Origin: Ailurus styani
Lineage: Eukaryota; Chordata; Mammalia; Carnivora; Ailuridae
Direction of reading: 5' to 3'
Length of the DNA: 64,000 nucleotides
Assembly: GCA_002007465.1 (NCBI GenBank)
Contig: LNAC01000038.1
Coordinates: 5,513,286-5,577,285 of the forward strand
Translations under genes and position numbers: made by a program
The notes under the pieces: model-generated
The model's input: the letters and a program-made list of their open reading frames with translations, nothing else
What the model was told of the DNA's origin: nothing
Databases searched by the model: none
Shown here: in pieces, positions 45,568-57,805 of the stretch
Layout of the letters: each line of letters starts with the position of its first letter
How positions within the stretch are numbered: the first letter of the stretch is position 1

Positions 45568-46085
45568 CCTAGAAGAGCACTGTCCAATAGAAATATAGTG
45601 TGAGCAATATAGATAAATTTAAATTTTCTGGAAGACACTTTTTTTTTTAAGATTTTATTTATTTATTTCACAGAGGGAGAGAGATCACAAGGAGGCAGAG
45701 AGGCAGGCAGAGAGAGAGGGGGGAAGCAGGCTCCCCGCCTAGCAGGAAGCCCGATGCGGGCCTCGATCCCAGGACCCTGAGATCATGACCTGAGCCAAAA
45801 GCAGAGGCTTTAACCCACTGAGCCACCCAGGCGCCCTGGAAGGCACTTTTTTTAAATAAAAAGAAACATTAAAATAATTTTAACCAAATATACTTAAAAA
45901 TCATTTTAACATATAATCAATATGAAATTTTATTGAGGTATTTTATATTAGGTTTTTCATTAATCTGCAAAGTATGTTGTGTGTTTTATATTTACAGCAC
46001 ATCCGAATCTGAACAATCTACATTTCAATTACTCAGTAGCCACTTTGGCTAATGACTACTGTATTAGATATCACAGCCCTAGAAA
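45568..46085 (+). mobile_element. hAT-type nonautonomous DNA transposon with nested SINE
   Basis: The left end AGCACTGTCCAATAGAAAT and right end ACTGTATTAGATATCACAG are degraded inverted repeats of a common mammalian hAT-derived repeat. An 8-bp duplication CCTAGAA(G/A) at 45568-45575 and 46078-46085 fits hAT integration (7 of 8). AGCACATCCGAATCTGAAC and TTACTCAGTAGCCACTTTGG are typical internal text. The Can-SINE splits it. Confidence 0.7.
45628..45852 (-). mobile_element. Can-SINE, antisense, 17-bp TSD
   Basis: SINE 45645-45835. CTGGAAG(A)CACTTTTTTT-like duplication at 45628-45644 and 45836-45852, one mismatch. Young subtype (GGCTTTAACCCACTGAGCC). Confidence 0.95.
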
Positions 46086-46116
46086 GCCCTCGAAGTACTG
46101 ATGGTCAAGCACTGTT

Positions 46117-46364
46117 GAAAACAGTGCTTTTAGGGGCGCCTGGGTGGCTCAGTGGGTTAAGCCTCTGCCTTCAGCTCAGGTCATGATCCCAGGGTCATGA
46201 TCCTAGGGCCCTGGGATCGAGTGCCGCATCAGGCTCTCTGCTTGGCGGGGAGCCTGCTTCCCCCTCTCTCTCTGCCTGCCTCTCTTCCTCCTTGTGATCT
46301 CTCTCTCTCTCTGTCGAAGAAATAAATAAAATATAAAAAATAAAGGAAAGAAAACAGTGCTTTA
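46117..46364 (+). mobile_element. Can-SINE with internal duplication, about 15-bp TSD
   Basis: SINE 46133-46349. TSD GAAAACAGTGCTTT(T)A at 46117-46132 and 46350-46364. TCATGATCC(C/T)AGGG is repeated at about 46183 and 46196, a duplication of about 14 bases that the other copies lack. Confidence 0.95.
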
Positions 46365-47990
46365 AAAAAATATTTAAATATGTAATTCTTTTATACAAAA
46401 GCCAAGCCTATTTGAATTTCAGCATTATCATGTAGAAAGACTTTAGTATATCATCAGAAGAGTAGCCCTTATTTTCTCAAGAAGTGAGAAAATCCTGCTC
46501 CTTCTGAGTGGAAAGGGTGAGAAATGATACAAATCAGGAGGGAAGCACACAGTCATAGACTGATTGTGTCTTGGCTACAGAACCTGCAAATTTAAATTCT
46601 GAAGAGGATGATAACCGAAACCCTAAAAACATTCATTAATGTCAATCAGGATGGTCTTATAACAACAGTATAGTTATAGCAAAGTAAAAATAGCTATATT
46701 GCAGAGAAAGATGAATGAGTCAATAGACTTAAATCTTAATAAATGATTTTCTGTTGTGTAATAAGTACTGAAGTTCCACACTTCTGTGGTGATGAAGGGT
46801 TCACTGAATTGAGGGCCAAGGTGCAGAGAGCCCTCTGGAGAGGGGCAATGGGAACAGATAGCAAAGGCTAATAAGTGGCTAATCTTTATCCAAAGACAGG
46901 ATGAAATGTGTGCAGTCAGAGGTCTGCAGTTTAAGCATGTTAACAAAAGAGGACTAAAAAGACTTTAGCAACAATGGAAAAATAGCAACAATCTAACTTT
47001 TCTCTCCCCTGGGAACAAGAATGTAAATCACCCATGAATATGACCAGACTATCTGACTTCCAGTGGGGATCCTGGACTACATTGAAGACAATGCAAAGAC
47101 CATAGCTGAAATAACAACCTTATCCTCCAGTCACAAACACAATCAGGCAATCCTCCTATCATTTATATGCACTTCAAAAACAAAACAGAAACAAAAACAA
47201 AAATTGGAAGTTCCCCAAGAGACAGGTTTATAGAACAGAATCAAAGAGGCTTTTAAAACACAAAAAGACTGAAATAAGCTAATTAGTAAGTTAAAGTGTT
47301 CTCCCACAAATTCTGGTGTCTTGAGGTTCAAGAGTCCTAAGTAAAAACTTAAAAAGCTACAACTTTTCTGCAAATTTGTGTGTAAACTTGTCACCATATT
47401 ATGTGTCTATATGGCATTATTTTGCTTGATTGCTATTGCTCTTCTTCAAATAGGGCTATTTAGGCCAAATCTCCTTCAATTCATTCTTCATAAGAAATTC
47501 AAAAGACCAGAAGGAAATTCGTTGTCACAAGGGATCCAATTCCAAGGCATCATATCAGTCCATTATTTCCATATGTCATAAAGATTAATTCAACACTGAC
47601 ATTCCTCAATCTCACAACCCTTGAACACCTCTACAAATTCACGTGCTAGAGAGGTCCTGTGACACACATGACTTTTACCCTGAATACATTATTTGCAACA
47701 ATGATAACATCCCCTTTGTCTCAGGGCATTCCCACTGTTTCTCAAACCTTAGCCTCACTTGTACCCAATCTCTATTCCTTAGAAAACAGGCCCAGAATCC
47801 CTTAGATGTTGAACATTTTCACACTGCATTTCATTAAGAGACCTTTCTGAATATGTTTGCACTTAAATTCACTCTGAAAAGCTTTACAGTCTGCCTCATC
47901 CTGTCCCATCATTTCTTTGACAAGCTATCAGTAAAGAAAATACTCTTGAAAATATCTAATAGCTGGGCTTACCAAAGTCAAAATTATGCT
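46365..47990. other. Intergenic DNA
   Basis: Several short ORFs (46674-46946, 47143-47397, 47378-47581, 47643-47837) have no recognised domain and no splice or promoter context. An A-rich CAAAAAC tract lies near 47175-47205. Confidence 0.5.
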
Positions 47991-48150
47991 ATCGAATTTG
48001 CAATCATTTAATTAATTTTCAAAATAATTATTTGAGGAATAAACATTATCTCTAACATTTTATAGATGAAGAAACTGAAATTTGGCAGTTAAGTAGGGAC
48101 CAGCAGTGAATTCTAGGCAAGTAGACTATCAGGCCATGAGTTTTGCTTGG
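47991..48150 (+). mobile_element. MIR SINE fragment
   Basis: AATAAACATTATCTCTAACATTTTATAGATGAAGAAACTG is the conserved MIR core region, followed by a degraded continuation. Confidence 0.65.
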
Positions 48151-49497
48151 ATATATATCCTAAAAAGAAACATTCTGGTTGGGGGGAAAAAAAAGAGAAA
48201 AAAGAAAAGTATTCCTTAAGATAATTTTTAAAATAATGTTATTGCTAGTTATATTGTGAAAAAAATGACAAGATAAGGATATTTTTTGCTTGACATAATT
48301 ATGAGTAGCATTTATGTTCTCTTTTACTCTCCTTGTTATTAAAAATCTCTGCCTTAATTCTCACTATGAAATATTCTATATTCAAACTCAACTTTTAATA
48401 AGGATTCCATTAATTAAATAAAACTCTTTAAAAATTTTTCAGTTTTATAGAAACACTGCCATTTAAAATGTTATATAAATATTTTCTATCTTTTCTTCTG
48501 TTTCAGAGTCACAGAATAGAAATATAATGTTAAAAATAACAAGCTATAACATTTATGAACAATTCCTTTGAAAATGGTGCCATAAAAAATATTATGAATT
48601 TCAGAGAGACTAATTCTAATTTCTTGCTCCCAAAATGAGGATGATAAATACAATCATAGAGTGACAAAAAGAATCAAGGATGAATTGCTTAAAGAATAAT
48701 ACAAATTTTCTTTAGAAATAGAGTATTAACCTATCAAAATATATAAAAGAAAGTTAAAAAATAAAATAAAATAAAATAAAAGAAAGTTAAATTGTAGTCA
48801 TTTGGCATTCAAAGAATAACAAAGAAATGCTATTTTTGAAGGGCAATAAATAGAAAAATTATGAAAGGGAAAAGAAAAAGGTATCATGGAGAAAATTATT
48901 ACTCATTTTTCAGAGATATACTAGAATGTTTTATGACAAGTGTTTGCTGAGTTTTAAAAACTAATACCTATGAATTAAAATCGCTGAAATGTGAAACTCA
49001 GGAATTATAACAAGATGTGAAAACAGCCTTAGAGAATGAAGTCTGAAATTTTCTGAAATTACTGTTTAAAATATGATATATATATATATTTCTTAAGTGC
49101 ATAAGTAATGAATGAACACAGTCATGAAAGTATCCACCACACCCTCTTGTTTAAAATGGCATACTGAGTACATGCTGCAGCCATCCACTTTTATTATAAA
49201 TCCTGAAAATAATAAAAAGACGTAAATTAAGATGTTAGGACGTAGGTAAAAAATCATTAGATAATAGTTCTGGAAAATATAAAAGGCAAAGAGTGGACTC
49301 ACTAAAAGTTGAAAAAGCAAGTAACAAACAATACGTTGAAGACTAAAATCAGATTCTAAAACATTATTACATACGTTTTCCACTGAAGCATACAGCTGTA
49401 TTAATCCATACATGGAGGTGCTATCATTTATGGAGTGCCATCCAACCTCTGTATAATCAGTTATTTAGTAGTAAATTCTGCAAAGAAAAAATTTAAT
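48151..49497. other. AT-rich intergenic DNA
   Basis: A (TAAAA)n tract lies at 48759-48781 and a (TA)n at 49074-49090. The 106-residue minus-strand ORF at 49093-49413 is AT-rich, hydrophobic and without a motif; I do not call it a gene. Confidence 0.5.
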
Positions 49498-50180
49498 ATA
49501 TTAATTAGGGTCCAGTAAAGAAAGAAATACTATCCTTTAATTTGAACAAGAAGGTTTAATGTAAAGAGTTATTAACGGGATTAGAATGACAGTAAATTGC
49601 TTAAGTCTGTGTGTGGGGTTGGGGAGAGAATTCTCAGATACTTCAGGTCTGAGAGAAGATACCCAAGAACATGACATACTGGAAGAAAGAATCCTCAGAA
49701 TGGATGAGAATATCAGATTAGACCTCTTTGGAGAGAGTGGTTGAAGCTGACAGAAAGATGGAAGACATTTTCCACTATTTCTGGCCAGAGATTGGTAGCT
49801 GACAGGTGGAGAACCACCTGCTGAGATAACAAGATTCACTAGCAAGCTGCTTGTACAGTTGCTCTAGATTTGCTGGAAAGCCAGCTGAAAACACTAACTA
49901 AACTCACCAGAAAGCTCCCGGAAATATTGGGGTTGGGGGTGGGGGAGTTGGTATGGACTCATATAGAAGCTGTCATTAGAAAATGCGGGTGGAAAAGTTG
50001 GGGTGTCCTTAGGAGTGCCACTGATCTCTTGGCTGGCCCAATGCCTTTCATGCTGAAGTGCCAGTTATGTCTGGAAACCAGCCAGGTGGGGAAGTATGTC
50101 CTGGGAGAACAAGGGGGAGCTGCCTCTTACTGCTTGCCACCAGGACATTGCTAAATAATACCACAACTCCATAGGAGCAC
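49498..50180 (-). mobile_element. ERVL-like LTR candidate (3' LTR, minus orientation)
   Basis: It opens TTAATTAGGGTCCAGTAAAG and has AGGTTTAATGTAAAGAGTTATTAACGGGATTAG, a phrase echoed at 52908-52945 in the same orientation. It is more GC-rich than its flanks. The ORFs 49537-49845 and 49870-50154 lie in it and have no gene motif. Confidence 0.45.
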
Positions 50181-52861
50181 AGGTATCACCCCAAACAGAA
50201 AGAGAAAATCATTTTAGCATTCACTACTGACAAGGCTTAACATTGTACTGGCTGGCAAATACATACATGCATCCATACATGCATACATACATAAATACAA
50301 GCCCTAACTCCATTGTCACAGAGAAGGGAGGCAATAAATTAGTATCTAACATAGCCCCTTTGGCTGTTTAAGTACCCAGCTTTCACATGCACCAGGCTAC
50401 ACATGTTTAAACTTCCCTATAGAAGCAAGCAACCTATATTTCCACCTAAAAAGATATAGCTACCTTCCTTACGAATTAAAGAAGTTCTCATCATTTTCTC
50501 AAAAATAATTTTCAGTCCCAAGTTGTTGCATCCACCCTAGCTATATGCCTTACTCCTCAAATTCTTTCACAGTCCCATCCACTAAATATTCTGTTACCTA
50601 ACACAAAATTGGCAGTTAACTTCCCATGACTTTTACAGATATTTTTAATAAATAGAAGAAAAAATTTATCAGCAAAGACAAATCAATGCATGCACATAAA
50701 AAGCAAAAAAAAGTATGAAAAACTACTACAATCTTTTTTTGCTTAATTGGAAATAATGAATATAGATGATTTCTTCTTCCACCATCCATTCTGTATTCTC
50801 AAAACATCAACTGATTGAGGTTCTTCATCCAGTGGAGTAATCCAAACCTGAATTACAGAATGTCTGAGTCCTCAAATATCCTTTCTTTTTGGGGAGGTTG
50901 CTATAATTTTTCATTGACCTTCACTATTGGACATTGAAAAGTTAATAGATGCCAGAGAATGCCCTGGTTTCCAGTCATAGTGCTCTTTACTTCACTTTCC
51001 TCTCGGTAATCAGAATCAATTACTCAAACCAGTAGAGAAACCTATTTTTGTCTATGTTGGTTTTATGACACAGAGTTAAAAGTGGCTAGGTTTCATCTTG
51101 CAATTCAGTAGATCCATTATTGTGTCCCCTACTGGCAGATTCTCTTAGTGGATACTAAGACATTCAAACTGCAAAAACAAAGCAAACATCACTGGAATGG
51201 AAAAGAATAAAATCTGCAAATTGGTCAATAGGTGTTATACTGAGAGAAATGACTTCCAATTCCTACCCTTGGTTTTCAGACTCATATATTCTGACTTTGG
51301 AGGAGATATAAAGGTCTCTGTAAGATCTTATCTTTCTAGGAAGTTTACTTTGTAACTTTCATCATAACAGTTTTTGCAAGTCCCCATTTTGACTGATGAA
51401 CCACAGTGGCCAGGTATCAGTTTTAATTCAAAGCGAATGTCTCAATCCGAGAGAATTTTGAGTATTTCCTTTTCCCCAACGCACTGTCAAATCTCCTATG
51501 GTCCCTTTAGGGAAAGCTCAGAGTAAGATTCATAGTGCAAACTTACACCAAAGATGCAGGGTCCTATTTCAAGAGGAACCAACCTCTGTTATTCAGTGTT
51601 CTCTGAATCTGTGAATTGATTCAAGTCTGCAAGCTGGTTAGGAAACTACAATTTTCTTCTGTGGTGATGCAAATTAGGTTTCTTGGCTACCAGAACTTTA
51701 TGTGTTTGTTTTTCTGCTATACACATATCTAGAATTACTCTTGTAGACTACATCTATTTCATCCCTAGGGAACTCATGATCAATTAGCGAACAAGAAAGA
51801 TAACTGTGGCCAAAGGCATGCTGACTACCAGTTCACCTCTGCTGCTCTTTCTAGTATAATAATTGCACACTTGCTTTGATGATTAAGTGTTGCTTCTTGC
51901 ATTCTGCCACTTAAGAAACTCTCCACTGGAATTAGCAAGCTGATCTCAGTGGTGGCATCCCCTACAGTTTTGCCTTGCATACAAAAGAGAGCAGCTACAA
52001 AGATTTTCATGGATACAGGTGCTCTGCTCACTCATATATTTATCAATGCCTTTTGGTTTTTATATGCTTTTTTTCTTTCAGATCAGATTATATATACCTT
52101 GAGATGATCAATTTTATTCTAGTCATGGTTCTAGTGGCAAGAGAATATGCTTGTGGTGGGTCTTTAGGGAAATTGTATCCCTTTCAAGACATTCTCCCTA
52201 GTTGAGGTTATCCCAGGGTTTTTGAGCAGAAGAAAGCTAATCTTGTCAGACACTGGAAGGCAAACTAGTTCTGCTGATAAGTGAGTCTCAGAGTGACTTG
52301 GGAGTTCACAGTGTCAGTTTTATCTCAGCCCAACCAGATGTCTTCATTACAGCTTTCAGGATCCAATTATTTACCAAGATATGCCCTAAATTTCACACTA
52401 GAAATTTGGTGTGACTATAAATTCAACTGTGGTTTTAATTTTGTAACTTTCAAAATTAACTTTGTGTTTTGTTTTCAGCAGTATTTTTCCTGTGTCTACA
52501 AGAATACTGTATTCTTTTAGGACTGTCATGGAAGATCTCTCGTCATTGCACCATGACTTGATAAAAAAATTGATGGACCGAGTCTATTCTATAACATAGT
52601 CTAATAGTTATCATTATTGCTTTAAGGGTCAAATGCAATAGCTCCTTGGGTTCCCAAAGTATGCTTTAGTTGGCAGTTCATCAGAAACAACCACACATGA
52701 TAGCTTGATTGATTATGATATAATAGATTACTAATATTTCATTACCTATTAGCAAGGAGATCAGCACTGCACTCAAGCCAAATGCCATGTCCAAAACATT
52801 CCCAAAACCTCATCTTTTGTGTCAATCTCTAACAACTACTTCCATTATCACTTATCTTTTA
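50181..52861 (-). mobile_element. ERVL-like internal region, minus strand, decayed
   Basis: Read on the minus strand, 50800-51440 resembles the 3' part of an ERVL internal region as I remember it (AGCAACCTCCCCAAAAAGAA, TTTGGATTACTCCACTGGATG and GGCCACTGTGGTTCATCAGTC on that strand). No long open frame survives, and no gag, pol or env product is encoded. A (CATA)n microsatellite lies at 50264-50300. Some of the span may be unrelated sequence. Confidence 0.45.
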
Positions 52862-53690
52862 TTTGGAGTTCCATAAACAGAAACAAAATAGTAATTTCAT
52901 GAGGGAAATTTTAATGTAAACAATTATTAGCAGGGGATTAAATAATAGGAAATTTTCTAACAGAAAAACAGGTAACTCTAAAGGATACTCTAAAGCTGAA
53001 TGAATGTACCTAAGAAAGGGAGAATTGGGGAAGGACAAAATGTTTCCCAAGGCTCAGATTCAGGCTTCACTGGACAAGATGTGGTAAACACACACTATAT
53101 GCTTCTGGGTTGTCCTCAGCAACAACTGGCCCACCGACTGCAGAGATTTATGGTAAGCAGATAAAAACCTTCTGGGAGGTTGGCAAATTAGCCAATAAAT
53201 TTCTTGAGGGGATTCCTGTTAACTTACTTAAAAGTCAGTAGTGGGACTGGCTATCTGACCAAAAAGTTATTAGGAGGATTTCAGAGAAGGGGATAGGAGT
53301 GTTGAGCCATGAGAAAGGCATCACTGGCAAATATCTGGATAGGGAGCTGGAGTGGTCATATAACTCATTAGCTGACTTTGGAAGTTCCACTGAATTCACA
53401 TTTCTGAAATACACAGGGATGCCACTTACCACTAGAACTATGAGAGAGGGATGTGTATTCTGGGGGAAGTTGTTCTTGAGGACTTGTCGTTTGCCGCTTG
53501 CTGGAGAATCACTGATGGAAAAAGCCACACACTATGAAGGGGCACAACTAGATGGGTATACTAGCAGAAGAAAAGGAACAAAAATAAAAGATTTCTCTCT
53601 TAATGTCTCTACATTACCTTTTACCAACAGGGATAATATTTTTCTGGATGCAAAGAAATATTACAGACCCAGCTCCATTACCAAAGAGTA
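52862..53690 (-). mobile_element. ERVL-like LTR candidate (5' LTR, minus orientation)
   Basis: TTTGGAGTTCCATAAACAGAAAC followed by TTTTAATGTAAACAATTATTAGCAGGGGATTA parallels the left candidate. The right boundary is uncertain (53.25-53.69 kb). The 130-residue plus-strand ORF (53299-53691) and its 97-residue minus-strand counterpart show no motif. Confidence 0.4.
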
Positions 53691-54685
53691 GACGAAAGAT
53701 TGAATACTGGAGCTAGTCAATTAACTGATAACTGAAACAGTACATTCTAAGATAAATGCAACCTTTTCAACTGCGAAGATTTGTAGTAAGTTGAAATCAT
53801 TGTATAGAATAATCTTCAAGGTATCCTGCAACCTCAGAACATGTTTTTTAAAATATAACATGGCTATAAATTATGTCACTTTCTTTAGCCAGTGCTTCTT
53901 AAAATTTATTCATAAGCATATGGAAATTCTTAAAATAATGGTGATTGGGTTATCAAGGCTGATTTGTTTTGGCATAGCTCCATGGTTCCATAAGTAAAAG
54001 AATTTAAAATTCTCTAATTCTATAATAGATTGTTATAATTAAATGCAGATGATTTGTCCAGTTTGATTTGATTCAACTGTACATGTAATGCAATAGTAAA
54101 GAAAAAAAATCATATAGCTGTCATACCCAAACTTATTTTAGTCAGTACTCAGGAGACCAGAGCAAACAAACAAACAAACAAACAAAATTGTGTAGTAGGG
54201 CTAACAAAAGGAGATCTATAAAATAATACATATGTTTTTTAAAAGACTTGGTTTGAAACCTAGCAGCTCATAATATAGAGAGATTTTACTGACCAGGAAA
54301 GATTTTTTTTTAATTATGCTTCCAGTTATACAAAATTAACACCTGGTTTATGTTACTGAAGCCATTGGTTTTGTTGTTGTTCCTGTTTGCTGGCAATTGG
54401 ATATAGTGAATAATTCAAATAACTGGGGCAGCTAAAGAAAGAATACTCTAGGTCACTCCAAAATACTTGACTACACACACCAAGAAACTAAGAATTTTTT
54501 ACATCCTATAATTAGTTGAAATTTATTCTTATAAGACACCTTATGTCCTTAAGTGGGAGGAAGCCTGATAATCATATTTTTTCTTTCAAGATTACATTTA
54601 CTGTTTCTTCTTTTCCCTTTATTTCTCCAACATATATGCCTGATGTATGATCACTTTCTTACAAGTTTTGACAAAGACATATGAC
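53691..54685. other. AT-rich intergenic DNA
   Basis: A (CAAA)n tract lies at 54162-54185. Nothing else recognised. Confidence 0.5.
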
Positions 54686-54715
54686 ATATCTATGTCTATA
54701 GATAGACATAGATAT
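54686..54715. repeat. Perfect 14-bp palindrome with 2-base spacer
   Basis: ATATCTATGTCTAT at 54686-54699, AG, then ATAGACATAGATAT at 54702-54715, a perfect inverted repeat. A degraded TATCTATAGATTATATATA continues to the right. Confidence 0.95.
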
Positions 54716-54939
54716 AGCCATATCTATAGATTATATATATAAATATATGGAAAAAAAAGAATTTGTGGCATTTAGGTACACTTTGAAGCCTTCTCTTCTT
54801 GTCATATTTATGTATTTATCAATTTATCCTGTTTGAATTTGTCATCAAATAATCAACTATTGTTGTATAATATGGTATAATACTTAGCAGAAAAAAGTAA
54901 CAAATTTATTTGTTAATAATGAAGGTAAGATTTTGATTC
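54716..54939. other. AT-rich intergenic DNA
   Basis: Nothing recognised. Confidence 0.4.
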
Positions 54940-55345
54940 CTGGAATGGCAGAAGTAGGATTTTGGTGTATTTACTCTTTCACCAACTAATGAAAATACTG
55001 GCAGAACAACTAAAAGTAACCATTTTAGAACTCTGGAAATTGACCAAATTCACAAAAAGAACTGGATACTGTCTATCCAGTGGGTACATCAGTAAGACGG
55101 AGGAGTCTGTGATATTTTGGTTTGGTGCTGTTCCCATCCTTTCTCCTTCCTGAACTCCCTGGTATGGTAGCCCTGAAAAACTTCCAGCCTTACAATCAGA
55201 AAAGACTTCTTTTGGAGCCTTTGTAGAAGTACCACCCCCAACAGAGGCCTTTTGTTTATACTTGAAGCTTCCCAATTTGACGCAAGTTGGAACTAAATAC
55301 AGTGAAAAACATTCAAAATTCAAAATTCTGGAGGGAAAATAATCA
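54940..55345 (+). mobile_element. Possible old L1/HAL1-type 5' fragment
   Basis: TGGCAGAACAACTAAAAGTAAC, GAGTCTGTGATATTTTGGTTTGGTGC, CTTCCAGCCTTACAATCAGAAAAG and CAGAGGCCTTTTG form an ordered text that I recall from an old LINE 5' region. I am unsure of the family. The 145-residue minus-strand ORF (54979-55416) falls in this block and has no recognised motif. Confidence 0.35.
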
Positions 55346-55656
55346 AATGGGGGAAATTTATCAGCTCCAAAAAGTGGAGGCAAGAAATAGAGAACCAAAA
55401 CAAAGAGAGAACACAAAATAAAGTGATAGAAAATAATCCAAATATAGGGGGGAAATCACAAGGTGATTGGACTTAACTTTCAAATTCAAAATTGTACAGT
55501 CTTAAACTTTAACTTAACTAAAACTTAAATTTTATAAAACAAAAATATTTAGTCCTATGCTACTTGACTATATGCTATGTGCTAATAGTCACTTATTTGT
55601 TGAAAACAAAATGAAAGAAAATGATTATTCAAACAAAAGCCAAAAGAATGTTTGAT
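55346..55656. other. AT-rich intergenic DNA
   Basis: A few TTAAACTTTAACTTAAC repeats near 55500-55530. Nothing else seen. Confidence 0.45.
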
Positions 55657-55792
55657 AGGGGGACCTGAGTGCCTCAGTCTTTTAGCATCTGCCTTTGGCT
55701 CAGGTCATGATCCTGGGGTCCTGGAATCCACCCCTAAGTTGGGGCTCCCTGCTCAGTGGGGAACCTGCTTCTCCCTCTTCCTCTGCCAGACA
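55657..55792 (+). mobile_element. Can-SINE, 3'-truncated
   Basis: Degraded head (GGGGGACCTGAGTGCCTCAG), core GGTCATGATCCTGGGGTCCTGG, TTGGGGCTCCCTGCTCAGTGG. It ends after CCTCTGCCAGACAATAATA without the TCTC body or tail. Confidence 0.85.
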
Positions 55793-56198
55793 ATAATATA
55801 CATAAGACAAAAAAGTAAGTATGGTCACACGTGATGGTACATGATTCAGTAAACTAACAGATAACACAGGTGTTGTAAGGATACTAAACCAATGAACAGT
55901 CATATGACGTTAGCAAGCCTATGCTTTGGAAAAAATAACTTTGGAAAACAATAAATCATTAACAAGTAAATCTGAACATGTTCATAATATAAGTAGAATT
56001 ATACTTCTCTTATATCACCTAAAGAAATACTAGGTGGTGTTCACAATAATGTATCATTTCTAATAGCAAAAAAATATGACCAAAGAAATTTAAATATATG
56101 AATAAAGTGTCCATTATTATAATATGTGCCATGAAATAAAATAAAGCTACATTTATTAAAAAGAATGTATGTCAAAATGATGAGTAAAGAATATTTTA
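55793..56198. other. AT-rich intergenic DNA
   Basis: Nothing recognised. Confidence 0.45.
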
Positions 56199-56389
56199 GG
56201 GGCGCCTGTGTGGCTCAATTGGTTAAGCATCTGCCTTCGATTTAGGTCACGATCCCTCTGGGATTGAGTCCCCTATTGGGCTCCTTGCTCAGTGGGGAGC
56301 CTGCTTCTCCCTCTTCCGGGCTCTGCTGCTTGTGCTCTCTCTCTCTCTCTCTCTCTCTCTGTCAAATAAATAAGATCTTAAAAAAAAAG
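56199..56389 (+). mobile_element. Can-SINE with (CT)n body
   Basis: GGGGCGCCTGTGTGGCTCAATTGG head, CGATCCCTCTGGGATTGAGTCC core, a (CT)n run at about 56334-56360 and tail GTCAAATAAATAAGATC. No clean TSD. Confidence 0.9.
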
Positions 56390-56886
56390 TTTTTTTAGAA
56401 AAAAATATATACCAAGGTTCTTTTACATAAATATTTGAAAAAATGGAACTAATGAACACATGTTGTAAAATCTGTGTGGAGGGAGGAGAGTGTATCAGTG
56501 TGTAGCACATGTAAGGCTTCAGTTGCTTTAATCTGTAGATGATATATGTGTATTTGTTTTGTTATTTCGCTTTTACATAAATACTTTTAATATACTATAT
56601 TTTATGTGTCATATTTTATAATTAAAACATTTAAAAATCAGGTTGATGTTATCATTAAAGTGTTAGTTTTAATATATTGATAAGCATATTTGGCTGAAGG
56701 AACATAGCCATGAGCCATGTTTTTCCAACATTGTGCTTATATCAAAATATTTTACCAGTTAGTATATACTTCTGTAGTTAAAAAAAATACTATATTCATT
56801 TTTATAGAAAACATTAATTTCCATCAATTTTGAGTCTGATGTGATATCATAAAAATGACGTAGTGATATAAGCAACTTATTTATTT
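56390..56886. other. AT-rich intergenic DNA
   Basis: Nothing recognised. Confidence 0.45.
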
Positions 56887-57135
56887 AATAGTTTTTGACT
56901 TATGAGTGTGCCTAGGTAGCTCAGTTCTCTTAGGGGTCCAACTCTTGATTTTGGGTCAGGTCATGATCTCAGGGTCATGAGATTGAGCCCTGGGTTCCAC
57001 GCTGGATGTGGGTGGAACCTGCTTGAAATTCTCTCTCCCTCTCCCTTTGTTCCCTTCTCCACCCACCACTTGTGTTCTCTCTCTCCCCCCTAAAAAAAAT
57101 AATAAAACATAAAAAATTAATAATTTTTGACTTAT
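56887..57135 (+). mobile_element. Can-SINE, older subtype, 17-bp TSD
   Basis: SINE 56904-57118 (GTGCCTAGGTAGCTCAG, CAACTCTTGATTTTGGGTCAGG). TSD AATA(G/A)TTTTTGACTTAT at 56887-56903 and 57119-57135, one mismatch. Divergent head despite the good TSD. Confidence 0.93.
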
Positions 57136-57689
57136 AAAAAAATAAAATAAGAAAATCGTAAAGTGGTCATATATTAAGTTGCAGTGGGAACTTGGAGGGT
57201 ATACATCAACTTCCAGCTTCCAAAAGCCCAAAAAGACTTTTCACAAAATCAAATTTCCTTCAGATTATACAGTGAGTTTTAATCTTAAACTGTGTGGCCC
57301 ATCAAAAATAGAGAACTGTGTATAAAGATAATATTCAGAGAAAAAATAATCAAGTAAAAAAGCATTAATATGAATATTTTTAATATTCCACATGTAAGAA
57401 TAAATTATAGCTCAAGATACTAACAGGTCATTTTAAGTTTATATAATATTTAACTTTATATTTTAGACACATTACTTACAAAGAGAATAAGCTTTAACAT
57501 AAAATAAATATTTATATACATTTATCTATTATTTTACTCCATAATTTATAAAGTCTTATTGGTTTTAATCATGTCTATGTTGGCAGACAAGCTATTCATA
57601 ATTTTGTGCATTTCCTTAAATCACATTGTAATCATCTAAACGATGATTATAAGTCAACTCAATAGATCTGTGATTTTTTTCTTTTAGAA
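57136..57689. other. AT-rich intergenic DNA
   Basis: Nothing recognised. Confidence 0.45.
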
Positions 57690-57805
57690 TTAATTCAAAA
57701 CTCTTCAGTGCATGCCTTCCACTAGCTGCACACTATGTGCTAGGGATGCCCCAATAAAAAACAAATAAATATCTCAATAATCTTGAAGTTTACCTTCTGG
57801 AAAAT
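57690..57805 (+). mobile_element. Possible L2 3'-end fragment
   Basis: CACACTATGTGCTAGGGATGCCCCAATAAAAAAC and CTTGAAGTTTACCTTCTGG resemble the L2 tail (TATGTGCCAGGCACTG...GGAGCTTACATTCTAGTGG). Weak. Confidence 0.4.

Noticed and set aside
51980..52030. Plus-strand DTGA tetrapeptide resembling a retroviral protease active site
   Set aside because: The flanking residues do not fit a protease and the surrounding ERV-like sequence appears to run on the minus strand. A four-residue match is easily chance.
53299..53691. 130-residue plus-strand ORF
   Set aside because: It falls in the LTR candidate region, a 97-residue ORF overlaps it on the other strand, and no family is recognised. A chance frame is more likely.
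54979..55416. 145-residue minus-strand ORF
   Set aside because: Among the longest non-L1 frames, with a hydrophobic start, but no recognisable domain. It lies over sequence resembling an old LINE 5' fragment.
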